Assembly (NCBI GenBank): GCA_958448515.1
Contig: CAUDEF010000025.1
Coordinates: 1-22,560, forward strand
Reading direction: 5' to 3'
DNA length: 22,560 nucleotides
From: an uncultured Phascolarctobacterium sp.
GTDB lineage: Bacteria > Bacillota > Negativicutes > Acidaminococcales > Acidaminococcaceae
Of this stretch, positions 16,410-22,560 are shown piece by piece (the stretch's first letter is position 1; every line of letters starts with the position of its first letter). The position numbers and the translations under genes are program-made. The notes under the pieces are model-generated. The model ran no database searches and was not told the DNA's origin. It saw nothing but the letters and a program-made list of their open reading frames with translations.

Positions 16410-17516
16410 ATGGATTTTAAACGTATTGTACGAAATTTGGATTGGTGGCTGTTAGGCGCTGTTCTTGTGTTAATGAGCTGTGGGCTTATTCTTATTGAAA
16501 GCGCTACCTATTCGTTTGCTGAAAGTACAGGCCGTGCCTGGCATGTTGACAGGCAGGCTACTTTCATGATTGTGGCGCTTATAATGGCTGCTGTATCACT
16601 GAAATTTGATTATCGTGTGCTGAAAAGTTATGCCACATATATGTACATAGGAAATGTAATACTGCTTCTTGCGGTTATGGTTTTTGGTGTAACCATGCTT
16701 GGTGCTCAGCGCTGGATTCAGATTGGACCTGTATCATTCCAACCCAGTGAATTTGCCAAGGTATTTTTGATAATATGCCTGGCGGCATTTATGGAAAAAA
16801 GAATTGAATGGCTGGAGTCATTTAAGGACTATCTTCCGGTTTTTTGTTATATTTTTATTCCTTTTATTCTGGTTATGAAGCAGCCTGATCTTGGCACGTC
16901 ACTGACTTTTATTGCCATATTGCTGGGTATGATTTTTGTCAGCGGATTTAAATATAACTGGTTTGCGAAGCTTAGTGTTCTTTTTGTGGCACTTTTGCCG
17001 GCATTCTGGATGATTTTAAAAGATTATCAGAAAAATCGTATCAGAGTTTTTCTTGATCCGGAGCTGGATCCTTTTGGCAGCGGATATCACGTAATTCAGT
17101 CTAAGATTGCCATTGGCAGCGGCGGCTTTTTTGGCAAAGGCTGGCTGGAAGGAACTCAAAGTCAGCTGAACTTTCTGCCTGAAAATCATACGGATTTTAT
17201 CTTTGCCGTAGTTGGTGAAGAGTTTGGCTTTATTGGCTGTGTATTTATCATATCTTTGTATATGATTATTATCTGGAGAGCGATTACTATTGCTTTAAAT
17301 GCAGAAGATGATTTTGGTACTTTGCTTGCCGTCGGTGTTGCTTCCATGTTTATGTTTCATATTGTAGTCAATATAGGTATGACTGCAGGGGTAATGCCTG
17401 TTACCGGTGTGCCTCTGCCATTTTTAAGCTATGGTGTAAGTTCGCTTACTACGAATGTTGCGCTGGTAGCACTTTTGCAGAATATAAAAGTTCGTAATCA
17501 GAAACTGCAGTTTTAA
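16410..17516 (+). CDS. rodA: RodA SEDS glycosyltransferase
   Basis: SEDS-family peptidoglycan polymerase acting with PBP2, 368 residues with about ten membrane helices. It shows LGAQRWIQIGPVSFQPSEFAK, the KQPDLGTSLTF stretch, GSGGFFGKGWLEGTQSQLNFLPENHTDFIFAVVGEEFG and the C-terminal GVPLPFLSYGVSS, all typical of RodA/FtsW. RodA rather than FtsW is chosen from its place beside mrdA. Many Firmicutes and Negativicutes have minC and minD near this point; none is here. Confidence 0.95.
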   Translation: MDFKRIVRNLDWWLLGAVLVLMSCGLILIESATYSFAESTGRAWHVDRQATFMIVALIMAAVSLKFDYRVLKSYATYMYIGNVILLLAVMVFGVTMLGAQRWIQIGPVSFQPSEFAKVFLIICLAAFMEKRIEWLESFKDYLPVFCYIFIPFILVMKQPDLGTSLTFIAILLGMIFVSGFKYNWFAKLSVLFVALLPAFWMILKDYQKNRIRVFLDPELDPFGSGYHVIQSKIAIGSGGFFGKGWLEGTQSQLNFLPENHTDFIFAVVGEEFGFIGCVFIISLYMIIIWRAITIALNAEDDFGTLLAVGVASMFMFHIVVNIGMTAGVMPVTGVPLPFLSYGVSSLTTNVALVALLQNIKVRNQKLQF

Positions 17517-17525
17517 GGAGGATTT

Positions 17526-19382
17526 ATGGATAATCAGTTAACCATTGATATATTAAGCAGTGTACAAAAGCCTGCTCGTTACACTGGCGGGGAATTTGGC
17601 AGTATTATTAAAAGTGCCGAAGAAACTCAGGTAACTATTGCTCTGGCTTTTCCGGATGTTTATGAAGTTGGCATGAGTTATCTGGGATTTAAGATTTTGT
17701 ATCATCTGCTGAATAAAGAAGAAGGTGTTGCGGCAGAGCGTGTTTATGCTCCATGGGTTGATATGGAAGCAAAAATGAGAGAGAATAACATTCCTCTGCG
17801 TACTCTGGAAACAGAAAAAGTTTTGCAGGACTGCGATTTTGTGGGTTTTACTCTGCAGTATGAGCTTTCTTATACCAATATTTTGAATATGCTTGACCTT
17901 GGTAAAGTGCCTTTATCAGCTGCAGAGCGCAAGGATACAGATCCCTTTGTTATAGTTGGCGGTCCTTGTGTATATAATCCTGAACCTTTGGCTGACTTTA
18001 TTGACTTTGCCATTATCGGTGAAGGCGAAGAAGTAATGGTAGAGCTGATGGACTGCTATAAAATGTGGAAAAAAGCAGGTAAAAATGGCGGTCGTCAGGG
18101 ATTTTTAAATGAAGTAGTAAAAATTAAAGGTATTTATGTACCTTCTTTTTATAAAGTAACTTATAATCAGGATAATACAGTAGCCAGTGTTGTGCCTGTA
18201 CATGAGAATGCTCCTGCTGCTGTTGAAAAACGTGTTGTAAAAGATATGAACAGCATAGATTTCCCTACAGCGCCAATAGTTCCTTTTGGTGAAATTGTAC
18301 ATGATCGTATTATGCTGGAAGTATTCCGCGGCTGCAGCCGTGGCTGTCGTTTCTGTCATGCAGGCATGGTATACCGTCCTGTACGTGAACGCAAACCGGA
18401 GGTATTAAAAGCACTGGCACGTCAGCTGGTTGATAATACAGGTTATAACGAAATATCTTTGGTATCTTTAAGTACGGCAGATTATTCCTGCCTGGCACCG
18501 ATGATTCACGAACTGATTGAAGAGTTTAAAAATGAAAAGGTAAGTGTATCACTTCCTTCTTTGCGTATAGATAGCTTCAGTGTTGATATTGCCAAGGAAG
18601 TTCAGGCTGTGCGCAAAAGCGGCCTGACTTTTGCTCCGGAAGCTGGAAGTCAGAAAATGCGTGATGTAATTAATAAAGGTGTTACTGAAGATGATTTAAT
18701 GAATGCTGTTGGAGCTGCTTTTGCCTCCGGATGGAGCAGCGTAAAGCTGTATTTTATGATTGGTCTTCCCGGTGAAACTGACGAGGATATTCTGGCTATT
18801 GCTGATTTAGCAAAAAAGGTTCAGTATAAATATTATGAGGTAACAGGAAAACGCGGCGCAAAGGTAACCGTAAGTGCATCTTCCTTTGTACCTAAACCAT
18901 ATACTCCTTTCCAGTGGTTTGCCCAAAATGATCTGGAAACATTGCGCAGAAAGCAGTTTTTACTGAAAGACGCTTTAAAAGTAAAGAATATCACCTTCCA
19001 GTACCATGATGCTAAAACAGGTATTATTGAAGCAGTCTTTGCCAGAGGAGACCGCAGACTTGGCAAAGCATTGCTTAACGCATGGCAAAAGGGCGCACGC
19101 TTTGACGGCTGGACAGATTGTTTCTCTTATGATTTATGGCTGGAAGCGCTGGCAGAAGCAGGTCTGGATAAAGAATTTTATGCTGCACGCGACCGCAGCA
19201 AAGATGAAGTGTTCCCCTGGGAGCATATTCAGCCGGCTGTTGCACGCGGATTTTTGTGGCGTGAATGGGAAAAAGCTCAGGTTCAGCAACTGACACATGA
19301 CTGCCGCCGCAGCACCTGTACCGGCTGCGGTGTATGCCAGAAACTTGGTGTAGATATTATTGACTGGGGAGGAAAAGCATAA
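17526..19382 (+). CDS. B12-binding-type radical SAM protein (TIGR03960 family)
   Basis: Radical SAM enzyme of 618 residues and unknown reaction. The N-terminal third (about 30-215) resembles the cobalamin-binding-like domain common in this enzyme class (ALAFPDVYEVGMSYLGFKIL, VGGPCVYNPEP). The radical SAM core follows, with the cluster motif C270-x3-C274-x2-C277 in FRGCSRGCRFCHAG. The C-terminus adds a cysteine group, C593-x4-C598-x2-C601-x2-C604, that could bind a second Fe-S centre. AAGGAGG lies 4 bases before the ATG, overlapping the rodA stop. The pairing with a DUF2344 gene, and a position near rod-shape and ribosome genes, is widespread in Firmicutes and suggests an RNA- or ribosome-related modification, which is unproven. 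Confidence 0.9.
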   Translation: MDNQLTIDILSSVQKPARYTGGEFGSIIKSAEETQVTIALAFPDVYEVGMSYLGFKILYHLLNKEEGVAAERVYAPWVDMEAKMRENNIPLRTLETEKVLQDCDFVGFTLQYELSYTNILNMLDLGKVPLSAAERKDTDPFVIVGGPCVYNPEPLADFIDFAIIGEGEEVMVELMDCYKMWKKAGKNGGRQGFLNEVVKIKGIYVPSFYKVTYNQDNTVASVVPVHENAPAAVEKRVVKDMNSIDFPTAPIVPFGEIVHDRIMLEVFRGCSRGCRFCHAGMVYRPVRERKPEVLKALARQLVDNTGYNEISLVSLSTADYSCLAPMIHELIEEFKNEKVSVSLPSLRIDSFSVDIAKEVQAVRKSGLTFAPEAGSQKMRDVINKGVTEDDLMNAVGAAFASGWSSVKLYFMIGLPGETDEDILAIADLAKKVQYKYYEVTGKRGAKVTVSASSFVPKPYTPFQWFAQNDLETLRRKQFLLKDALKVKNITFQYHDAKTGIIEAVFARGDRRLGKALLNAWQKGARFDGWTDCFSYDLWLEALAEAGLDKEFYAARDRSKDEVFPWEHIQPAVARGFLWREWEKAQVQQLTHDCRRSTCTGCGVCQKLGVDIIDWGGKA

Positions 19383-20086
19383 TGAAACTTCGTATGCAGA
19401 TAACTAAAGACAAAGACATTCGCTTTATATCCCATCTGGAATATATCCGTACCATTGAAAGAGCAATTCGCAGAGCCAAAATTCCTGCTGCATATTCTGA
19501 AGGATTTAATCCGCATATGAAATTTTCTCTGGCATCTGCTTTGGGCGTTGGTGTTGTAAGTTATACAGAATTTGTTGAAATTGAACTTGCTGAACCAATG
19601 GAAGTTGAAACTGCTGCAGTTAGACTTGCAAAAGCTTTGCCGAGAGGTATAAGAATTATTGCCGGTGATGCCGTAGAAAATAATTATCCTGCACTGATGG
19701 CTCAGGCTGGCGGAGCAAGTTATCGTGTTACTTTGCCTTATGACGGTGATATAAGCGAGGCTGCTGCAGATTTTAATAACAGAGCAGAGCTGCTGTTTAA
19801 AAAGATTGCTCCTAAGAAAAAAGACAAGGTCAAAGAAATTGATGTTAAATTCTTTATTTCGCAAATCAGCACAGAAAATATTGCTGGTAACATTGTTTTT
19901 ATCTTCGACTGCAAAATTACTCAGACGGGAAGTATGAAAGCAGTAGATCTGCTGAATGCTTTAAATGAGCAGTATGATTTAAATCTGCCTGTAGAAAAAG
20001 CGGATATTGAGCGTCTTGCTTTATATAAATATGATAAAAAAGGTAATAAAACTTCCATGCTGGAGGCAAACGCCTTTAAAATGTAA
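19382..20086 (+). CDS. TIGR03936/DUF2344 radical SAM-associated protein
   Basis: Partner of the radical SAM protein before it, 234 residues. The family start MRMQITKDKDIRFISHLEYIRTIERAIRRAKIP is matched closely, as is AYSEGFNPHMKFSLASALGVGV. Its ATG overlaps the upstream stop by one base (TAATG), so the two are made in fixed ratio. In some organisms the two are fused in one chain, which supports a joint function. The biochemical role is unknown. Last gene of the operon; usual followers (RNase G, rplU, rpmA) are absent. Confidence 0.9.
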   Translation: MKLRMQITKDKDIRFISHLEYIRTIERAIRRAKIPAAYSEGFNPHMKFSLASALGVGVVSYTEFVEIELAEPMEVETAAVRLAKALPRGIRIIAGDAVENNYPALMAQAGGASYRVTLPYDGDISEAAADFNNRAELLFKKIAPKKKDKVKEIDVKFFISQISTENIAGNIVFIFDCKITQTGSMKAVDLLNALNEQYDLNLPVEKADIERLALYKYDKKGNKTSMLEANAFKM

Positions 20087-20123
20087 AAAAAGGGTTATGA
20101 GTTTATACTCATAACCCTTTTTT
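20087..20123. terminator. Bidirectional terminator between convergent operons
   Basis: A 15-bp perfect stem (20087-20101 with 20108-20122, six-base loop) with A-tract on the left and T-tract on the right ends transcripts from both strands. It starts one base after the DUF2344 stop on the plus strand, and overlaps the tonB stop codon on the minus strand. Confidence 0.95.
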
Positions 20124-20835
20124 ATGTTCGTATTTTAAATGTTATCGGAATATTTGCATAGCATGGTATTTTTGTACCAACACTGTTTTTGGCACTTATA
20201 AAGCGCCATTTATAGCATGCTTTGACTGCAGCAGCATCAAGATTACTGTTTCCGGAAGAAGAGACTACTGTCACATTTTCAACTGTACCATCTGTAGTGA
20301 TAAGTAGTCTTAAAATAGCAGTACCCTCAATTTTTGCATTTCTCTCAGCTGATGGATAAACTGGCTGACTGCTTTTTATTATTCGTGGAGGTACTGCAGG
20401 ATTAGAGGTTGCACCGTTTCCAGGACCGATACCACTGCCACTGCCGGTTCCAACTCCTGAACCATGACCGCCACCGCTGCCTGTTCCGCTGCCGCTTCCA
20501 CTTCCTTCACCTGTATTATTGGAGCTTTTTGTGGAAGATTGAGAAAAAGCAGCTTTTTTAACCTGTGGTTTTGGCTTTTCCTGCATATTTTCAACAATAG
20601 CATCGTTTTCAAGTGGTTGAATATCTTCTGCTGCATCCTGTTGTTCAGCAGCTATTTCAGCAGTTGCTGCACTATCTCCACTGCCGCCGCCTCCGCCAAC
20701 AAAAGCTATTTCAACAATATCTTCTTTAGCATGAGTAGAGGATAAAATACCTGTAAATGCGATAATCAGAAAAACAATAATATGAATAAATACAGAACCA
20801 AGATAACTTATTTTTCTATATTTGCGGCTATCCAT
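20122..20835 (-). CDS. tonB: TonB energy transducer with Gly/Ser-rich linker
   Basis: Couples the proton-motive force to TonB-dependent outer-membrane receptors. The 237 residues have an N-terminal membrane anchor (about 11-31) keeping S14-x3-H18, equivalent to the functional Ser/His of E. coli TonB. A long periplasmic linker follows, with a Gly/Ser-dominated part at 109-141 in place of the usual Pro-Lys/Pro-Glu repeats, then a TonB C-terminal domain (about 149-237: QPVYPSAERNAKIEGTAILRL, VSSSGNSNLDAAAVKACYKWRF). The frame is open 16 codons further, but the ATG at 20835 has GGAG about 9 bases upstream and a proper anchor start. It overlaps exbD by 8 bases. Confidence 0.93.
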   Translation of the reverse strand: MDSRKYRKISYLGSVFIHIIVFLIIAFTGILSSTHAKEDIVEIAFVGGGGGSGDSAATAEIAAEQQDAAEDIQPLENDAIVENMQEKPKPQVKKAAFSQSSTKSSNNTGEGSGSGSGTGSGGGHGSGVGTGSGSGIGPGNGATSNPAVPPRIIKSSQPVYPSAERNAKIEGTAILRLLITTDGTVENVTVVSSSGNSNLDAAAVKACYKWRFISAKNSVGTKIPCYANIPITFKIRT

Positions 20836-21244
20836 TATTAACAGCTCCGTCAGTAGCCAGACCAAAACGAGTAATACCTGCACCTTTTAGCCTGTCAATT
20901 AATTTGATTACCTTACCATAATCAATATTTTTTTCTGCACGAATAACAACAGCAAAATTGCTGTTGTTTTTTTGTTCCATGCTTGCCTGCATGATTAGTG
21001 AAGACATATCAGTCTGCGCGTCGCCGAGATAAATACTGCCATCATTTTTTAAAGTTACAGCAAAAGTAGACATTGTATCAGTTGCTGCGTTAGCAGCCTG
21101 AGGAAGCTTTACCGGAATAGTTTTTAAATCAATCATATACATGGTGCTGAGCATAAAAAACACCAGAAGAAAAAACATAATATCAATCATCGGTATAATA
21201 TTGAGCTCTGGAACTTTATTGCAGCGAACGTCTCTTAATTTCAT
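20828..21244 (-). CDS. exbD: ExbD biopolymer transporter
   Basis: Bitopic component of the ExbB-ExbD proton channel that powers TonB. The 138 residues have one membrane helix with the proton-path Asp at D21 (in IIPMIDIMFFLLVFFML), and a periplasmic domain with NFAVVIRAEKNIDYGKVIKLIDRLKGAGITRFGLAT near the end. The ATG overlaps the exbB stop by one base, so it is translationally coupled. Confidence 0.94.
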   Translation of the reverse strand: MKLRDVRCNKVPELNIIPMIDIMFFLLVFFMLSTMYMIDLKTIPVKLPQAANAATDTMSTFAVTLKNDGSIYLGDAQTDMSSLIMQASMEQKNNSNFAVVIRAEKNIDYGKVIKLIDRLKGAGITRFGLATDGAVNNG

Positions 21245-21861
21245 TACTGTTTACCTCGTTTGTCTGCTTCTATACAGGCAGAGAAACACTGCTCCATATC
21301 AGTAATAATATTATCCATACGATGAGAAAAATATGAATGAACGCACAAAGATAAAATTGCAACGCACAACCCAGCGGCAGTTGCTATTAAGGCTTCACCT
21401 ATTCCGCCTGTTATAGCAAGAGGAGCACCGGCCTGTACATTAAAAATACTAAAAGCACCAATCATACCGATAATAGTACCAAGTAAGCCTAAAAGTGGGG
21501 AAAGAGTAACAATAATGCTCAGATAATCAAGCTTATTGCGAAGTTTAGCAATATAAATACTTGCCTGAGATTCAAAAAAGGCTTCTAAATGCTCACCTTG
21601 CAGATTTTTATCAGCAGCAGCAGTTAAAATTGCAGAACATTGTCCTTGTGCGTTTTTTGCCAGAGCGGCAGCCTCACAATCCTTGCTGTCTGCTAAAAGC
21701 TGACAATATTCTCCAGAAAATTTGGTTCCTGAACTGCTGTTTTTATAAAATAAAAATCTTTCGATAGCAATGGAGATAACTGTTAATGAGCATAATAACA
21801 GCGGCCACATAACAAGACCACCTTTGTGAAAATACATTATTGTTTGATTAATTGCATCCAT
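21244..21861 (-). CDS. exbB: ExbB/TolQ/MotA-family proton channel
   Basis: Pentameric inner-membrane partner of ExbD, 205 residues with three expected membrane helices. The first is at about 18-36 (MWPLLLCSLTVISIAIERFLFY). The conserved pair follows near LDYLSIIVTLSPLLGLLGTIIGMIGAF and GGIGEALIATAAGLCVAI. The ATG at 21861 has AGGAGG 6 bases upstream; the frame extends 13 codons further but that part lies in the riboswitch terminator. ExbB rather than TolQ is chosen because tonB is in the same operon. Expression is probably reduced by cobalamin through the leader riboswitch. Confidence 0.94.
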   Translation of the reverse strand: MDAINQTIMYFHKGGLVMWPLLLCSLTVISIAIERFLFYKNSSSGTKFSGEYCQLLADSKDCEAAALAKNAQGQCSAILTAAADKNLQGEHLEAFFESQASIYIAKLRNKLDYLSIIVTLSPLLGLLGTIIGMIGAFSIFNVQAGAPLAITGGIGEALIATAAGLCVAILSLCVHSYFSHRMDNIITDMEQCFSACIEADKRGKQ

Positions 21862-21873
21862 ATTTTGCCTCCT

Positions 21874-21906
21874 AAATAAAAATACCCCCTGCAAAGGCAC
21901 AGGAAG
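21874..21906 (-). terminator. Expression-platform terminator of the exbB riboswitch
   Basis: On the minus strand an 8-bp stem rich in G-U pairs (21899-21906 with 21885-21892, six-base loop) is followed by TATTTTTATTT and then at once by the exbB ribosome site (21868-21873). It could be the OFF-state terminator. It could equally act by hiding the ribosome site, since the stem is modest. Confidence 0.5.
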
Positions 21907-21949
21907 GCAAGGAAGTCTTGTTCTTCACCATATCGCTCGCAGGATCAGA

Positions 21950-22050
21950 AAAGTACAGGCAGCTTTCTGGCTTCAAACAGGCAGTAAGCCTGCTTTTACA
22001 GTGGCGGGACCGCATCATTACGATTTAGCATTATATAAAACCTGAACTTT
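21950..22050 (-). ncRNA. Compact cobalamin riboswitch upstream of exbB
   Basis: On the minus strand this leader has the B12-riboswitch core GCGGTCCCGCCACTGTAA (near 22010-21995) and the 3' conserved block GAAGCCAGAAAGCTGCCTG. A closing P1 stem pairs AAAGTTCAGG (22041-22050) with CCTGTACTTT (21950-21959), with one mismatch. A small CAGGC/GCCTG hairpin takes the place of the longer peripheral arms, giving an aptamer of about 101 bases, clearly shorter than the one on the plus strand. The subclass (AdoCbl or MeCbl selective) cannot be settled by eye. Confidence 0.85.
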
Positions 22051-22072
22051 AATGCAATATTATTTTGTTAGG

Positions 22073-22101
22073 ATATTATCATTAAACGTTATAAAAGTCA
22101 A
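22073..22101 (-). promoter_or_regulatory. Promoter of exbB-exbD-tonB
   Basis: On the minus strand TTGACT (22096-22101) and TAATAT (22073-22078) are 17 bases apart, just upstream of the riboswitch. The transcript would start near 22066 and carry a leader of about 205 bases. Confidence 0.65.
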
Positions 22102-22166
22102 TATAATAAAATAAATAAAATGATAAAGAAATAGAATAAAGTATTAAAGATAAATAGTAATTAGTA

Positions 22167-22195
22167 TTGACAAAGAAATGGCGAAATAGTAAAAT
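22167..22195 (+). promoter_or_regulatory. Promoter upstream of the second cobalamin riboswitch
   Basis: A perfect TTGACA (22167-22172) and TAAAAT (22190-22195) are spaced by 17 bases. It diverges from the exbB promoter about 70 bases away. Confidence 0.8.
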
Positions 22196-22220
22196 AACCG
22201 CAAACAGAATAGATTTTGTA

Positions 22221-22366
22221 TTTTAGGTGTAGAAATACTTAATAGAGAAACAGGTTAAAAGCCTGTGCGGTCCCGCCGCTGTAATGCAGAGCAAGCCTTA
22301 GAATGTCACTGGGAAACTGGGAAGGCAAGGTAAGCGATGAAGCAGAGCCAGAAGAACTGCCTGAGA
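22221..22366 (+). ncRNA. Cobalamin riboswitch, full-length type
   Basis: All conserved blocks of the classic B12 aptamer (Rfam Cobalamin) appear in order: AGGTG with TTAATAGAGAA, a P3 arm ACAGG/CCTGT, GCGGTCCCGCCGCTGTAA, the long peripheral section with GTCACTGGGAAACTGGGAAGGC, AAGGTAAGCGATGA, and GAGCCAGAAGAACTGCCTGA. TTTTAGG (22221-22227) can close P1 with CCTGAGA (22360-22366). It is followed by a strong terminator, so cobalamin should switch off the gene that begins at 22540. The leader has no plausible gene of its own. Confidence 0.96.
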
Positions 22367-22420
22367 TAATGCTGTATATTTCTGCGAAAGACGGAAAAAG
22401 CAAGGTAGGTAGTAGTGTTG

Positions 22421-22460
22421 CGCTTTTTTGCATTTGTGCAGAAAAGCGTTTTTTATTTTT
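22421..22460 (+). terminator. Expression-platform terminator of the second riboswitch
   Basis: A 12-bp stem with one G-U pair (22421-22432 with 22437-22448, loop TTTG) runs into TTTTTTATTTTT. It is a strong intrinsic terminator 55 bases past the aptamer, as expected for control by transcription termination. Confidence 0.93.
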
Positions 22461-22463
22461 GTA

Positions 22464-22510
22464 TTTAAAATTTTACAAGCGAAACACGGCCAGCTCGGTA
22501 AAATTTTAAA
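22464..22510. repeat. A/T-rich inverted repeat with GC-rich loop
   Basis: TTTAAAATTTTAC (22464-22476) and GTAAAATTTTAAA (22498-22510) are perfect 13-base inverted copies around a 21-base loop. The loop is much richer in G and C than its surroundings. It lies between the riboswitch terminator and the next start codon, where no further terminator is needed. It may be an interspersed palindromic element or a stem in the 5' leader; its origin is unknown. Confidence 0.55.
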
Positions 22511-22539
22511 AATATCTAAAAATTATAAGAGGTGTAGAA

Positions 22540-22560
22540 ATGCTAAAATTTAAAAAATCT
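22540..22560 (+). CDS. Start of a cobalamin-regulated gene (partial)
   Basis: Only seven codons are in the window (MLKFKKS). The ATG is preceded by GAGGTG at about 6 bases, and the basic start with no stop in frame could be the beginning of a signal peptide. Because it lies behind a cobalamin riboswitch and opposite exbB-exbD-tonB, a TonB-dependent outer-membrane B12 receptor or another B12-uptake part is a reasonable guess, but the visible residues do not prove it. Confidence 0.6.

Noticed and set aside
19283..19864. 193-codon minus-strand frame across the radical SAM/DUF2344 junction
   Set aside because: Antisense to two well-supported genes and without a ribosome site; composition is that of a shadow frame.
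20379..20636. 85-codon frame overlapping the Gly/Ser-coding part of tonB
   Set aside because: It arises from the repetitive GGN/AGN codons read in another frame, and tonB itself is well supported.
22071..22089. Fur-box-like AATGATAAT over the exbB promoter
   Set aside because: Only about half of the 19-base Fur consensus matches, in a very A/T-rich stretch, and the cobalamin riboswitch already explains the regulation.
22303..22509. 68-codon frame in the second riboswitch leader
   Set aside because: It covers conserved riboswitch elements and the terminator hairpin; the sequence is explained by RNA structure.

Overview
This 22.6-kb stretch looks like chromosomal core DNA of an anaerobic, outer-membrane-bearing Firmicute (class Negativicutes, possibly near Acidaminococcaceae). 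The genus is a guess from gene content. Three signs point this way: low-GC, Firmicute-style control (a leucine T-box, strong AGGAGG ribosome sites, sigma-A promoters); a TonB-ExbB-ExbD energy-transduction set, which implies an outer membrane; and a monomeric [FeFe]-hydrogenase. No mobile element, CRISPR array, rRNA or tRNA was seen.

Layout. (1) 1-3254, minus strand: a leuC-leuD-leuB operon with overlapping genes, a T-box leader whose putative specifier is CUC (Leu), a near-consensus promoter and a terminator after leuB. (2) 3295-3804, minus: a GNAT acetyltransferase. (3) 3975-5495, plus: an [FeFe]-hydrogenase with a C-terminal rubredoxin domain, carrying its own promoter and terminator. (4) 5655-9354, plus: obgE-proB-proA. 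(5) 9565-20086, plus: a probable 12-gene run of two small membrane proteins of unknown function, an RseC-like membrane protein, maf, radC, the rod-shape cluster mreB-mreC-mreD-mrdA-rodA, and a radical SAM protein with its DUF2344 partner. Gaps are 0-38 bases and terminator hairpins bound both ends. (6) 20122-22101, minus: exbB-exbD-tonB behind a compact cobalamin riboswitch. (7) 22167 to the end, plus: a second, full-length cobalamin riboswitch with a strong terminator, an unexplained A/T-rich hairpin, and the first seven codons of a gene that runs off the window.

How the genes work together. Regions 6 and 7 form a divergent module in which two structurally different B12 riboswitches, about 170 bases apart, control the TonB energy system and an adjacent unseen gene. 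That fits B12-repressible uptake of cobalamin across the outer membrane. Region 5 couples sidewall growth (MreBCD, PBP2, RodA) to housekeeping genes. The leu operon is controlled by charging of tRNA-Leu. The hydrogenase stands alone and probably disposes of or senses reducing equivalents; its rubredoxin tail suggests a built-in electron port.

The most interesting items are the hydrogenase-rubredoxin fusion, the back-to-back B12 riboswitches, the hairpin at 22464-22510, and the uncharacterised membrane trio at the head of the rod-shape operon. I see no clear candidate for an entirely new system.
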